NCBI GenBank assembly: GCA_002311315.1
Contig: DBZZ01000003.1
Location: 1,189-8,392 of the forward strand
Source of the DNA: Methylococcaceae bacterium UBA1147
Lineage (GTDB): Bacteria > Pseudomonadota > Gammaproteobacteria > Methylococcales > UBA1147
Length of the DNA: 7,204 bases
Reading direction: 5' to 3'
The notes under the pieces are model-generated. The model made no database searches, was not told where the DNA came from, and saw nothing but the letters and a program-made list of their open reading frames with translations. The position numbers and the translations under genes are program-made. Each line of letters begins with the position of its first letter. The first letter of the stretch is position 1. This document shows positions 6,723-7,204 of this stretch, piece by piece.

Positions 6723-7204
6723 GCTGCGATGCCGTTGTGGCGCAGCAACGCATCAATCCGGGGTTCCCGCCCGCGGAATGCGACGAAAAGGTCCATGGCG
6801 TTTTCGCTGCCGCCTTTTTCTAGAATGTTGGTGAGGAAGGATTCCCCGGTTTGCTGATCGAAAATGCCGTTGGATTCAAACAGAGAAAAGGCGTCGGCTG
6901 ACAGGACTTCAGCCCACTTGTAGCTGTAGTAGCCAGCCGCGTAACCGCCCGCGAAGATATGCGAGAAGCTGTTCGGGAAGCGACTGAACGCAGGAGGGAT
7001 CACGACCGATACCTGTTTTCTGACCTGTTCAAGCGTTTCCGCGATGCGGCCTTCTGTTTCCGGGGAATAGCGATAATGGATAAGGAAATCGAACAGTGAG
7101 AACTCAAGTTGCCTGACCATCACCATGCCGGATTGGAAATTCCGCGCCGTGAGCATTTTTTCGAACAGTTCGTCAGGCAGTTGCTCATTGCTCTGGTAGT
7201 GACC
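6719..7204 (-). CDS. prlC: Oligopeptidase A, M3-family zinc metallopeptidase, C-terminal part
   Basis: Only the last 161 residues are visible; the frame is open to the right edge, and the zinc-binding HEXXH motif would lie beyond it. From memory, the visible part follows the E. coli oligopeptidase A C-terminus along its whole length: GHYQSNEQLPDELFEKM at the edge, then RQLEFSLFDF, the glycine/tyrosine-rich loop FSHIFAGGYAAGYYSYKWAE, DAFSLFESNGIF, ILEKGGSENAMDLF, and the closing FRGREPRIDALLRHNGI. The loop carries the His and Tyr residues that in M3 peptidases contact substrate and stabilise the transition state. The enzyme is cytoplasmic and degrades short peptides, including cleaved signal peptides. 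The end is intact and shares the ATGA overlap with ubiD. A close M3 relative such as dipeptidyl carboxypeptidase is less likely, given the near-identity of the C-terminal block. Confidence 0.93.
   Translation of the reverse strand, partial: GHYQSNEQLPDELFEKMLTARNFQSGMVMVRQLEFSLFDFLIHYRYSPETEGRIAETLEQVRKQVSVVIPPAFSRFPNSFSHIFAGGYAAGYYSYKWAEVLSADAFSLFESNGIFDQQTGESFLTNILEKGGSENAMDLFVAFRGREPRIDALLRHNGIAA

Noticed and set aside
6313..6834. Plus-strand frame of 173 codons across the ubiD/prlC junction
   Set aside because: It is antisense to two well-conserved genes, with no start signal or recognisable domain.

Overview
The window reads as a chromosomal segment of a Gram-negative proteobacterium, most likely a gammaproteobacterium. 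The grounds are a PrlC-type oligopeptidase A, a canonical UbiD of ubiquinone synthesis, and a periplasmic adaptor with an inner-membrane RND pump. GC content looks to be in the mid-50s percent by eye. I assign all genes to the minus strand, so transcription runs from high to low coordinates.

Layout in transcription order: (1) 7204-6719, the C-terminal 161 residues of oligopeptidase A (prlC), whose start is outside the window; (2) 6722-5253, ubiD, overlapping the prlC stop by four bases (ATGA); (3) a 103-base gap, 5252-5150; (4) 5149-4124, a secreted RND periplasmic adaptor; (5) 4117-971, the RND permease, starting six bases after the adaptor stop; (6) a 365-base non-coding stretch, 970-606, with a candidate promoter, a nested dyad over its -35 box and a small hairpin at a Shine-Dalgarno-like sequence; (7) 605-1, the start of an unrecognised reading frame that runs off the left edge.

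The adaptor and permease form a two-gene efflux unit. No outer-membrane channel gene is present, so it would need a TolC-type partner encoded elsewhere or would act without a dedicated one. prlC and ubiD are translationally linked by position but have no obvious functional link. The absence of a visible terminator and the short spacings allow a prlC-ubiD-adaptor-permease transcript, though the 103-base gap could hide a separate start.

Most of the window is ordinary conserved core genome, and I do not see a clear new biological system. The points worth a second look are the unrecognised gene at the left edge and its leader, the missing TM10 lysine in the pump, the two-cysteine arrangement in the adaptor, and the lack of Shine-Dalgarno sequences at three consecutive starts.
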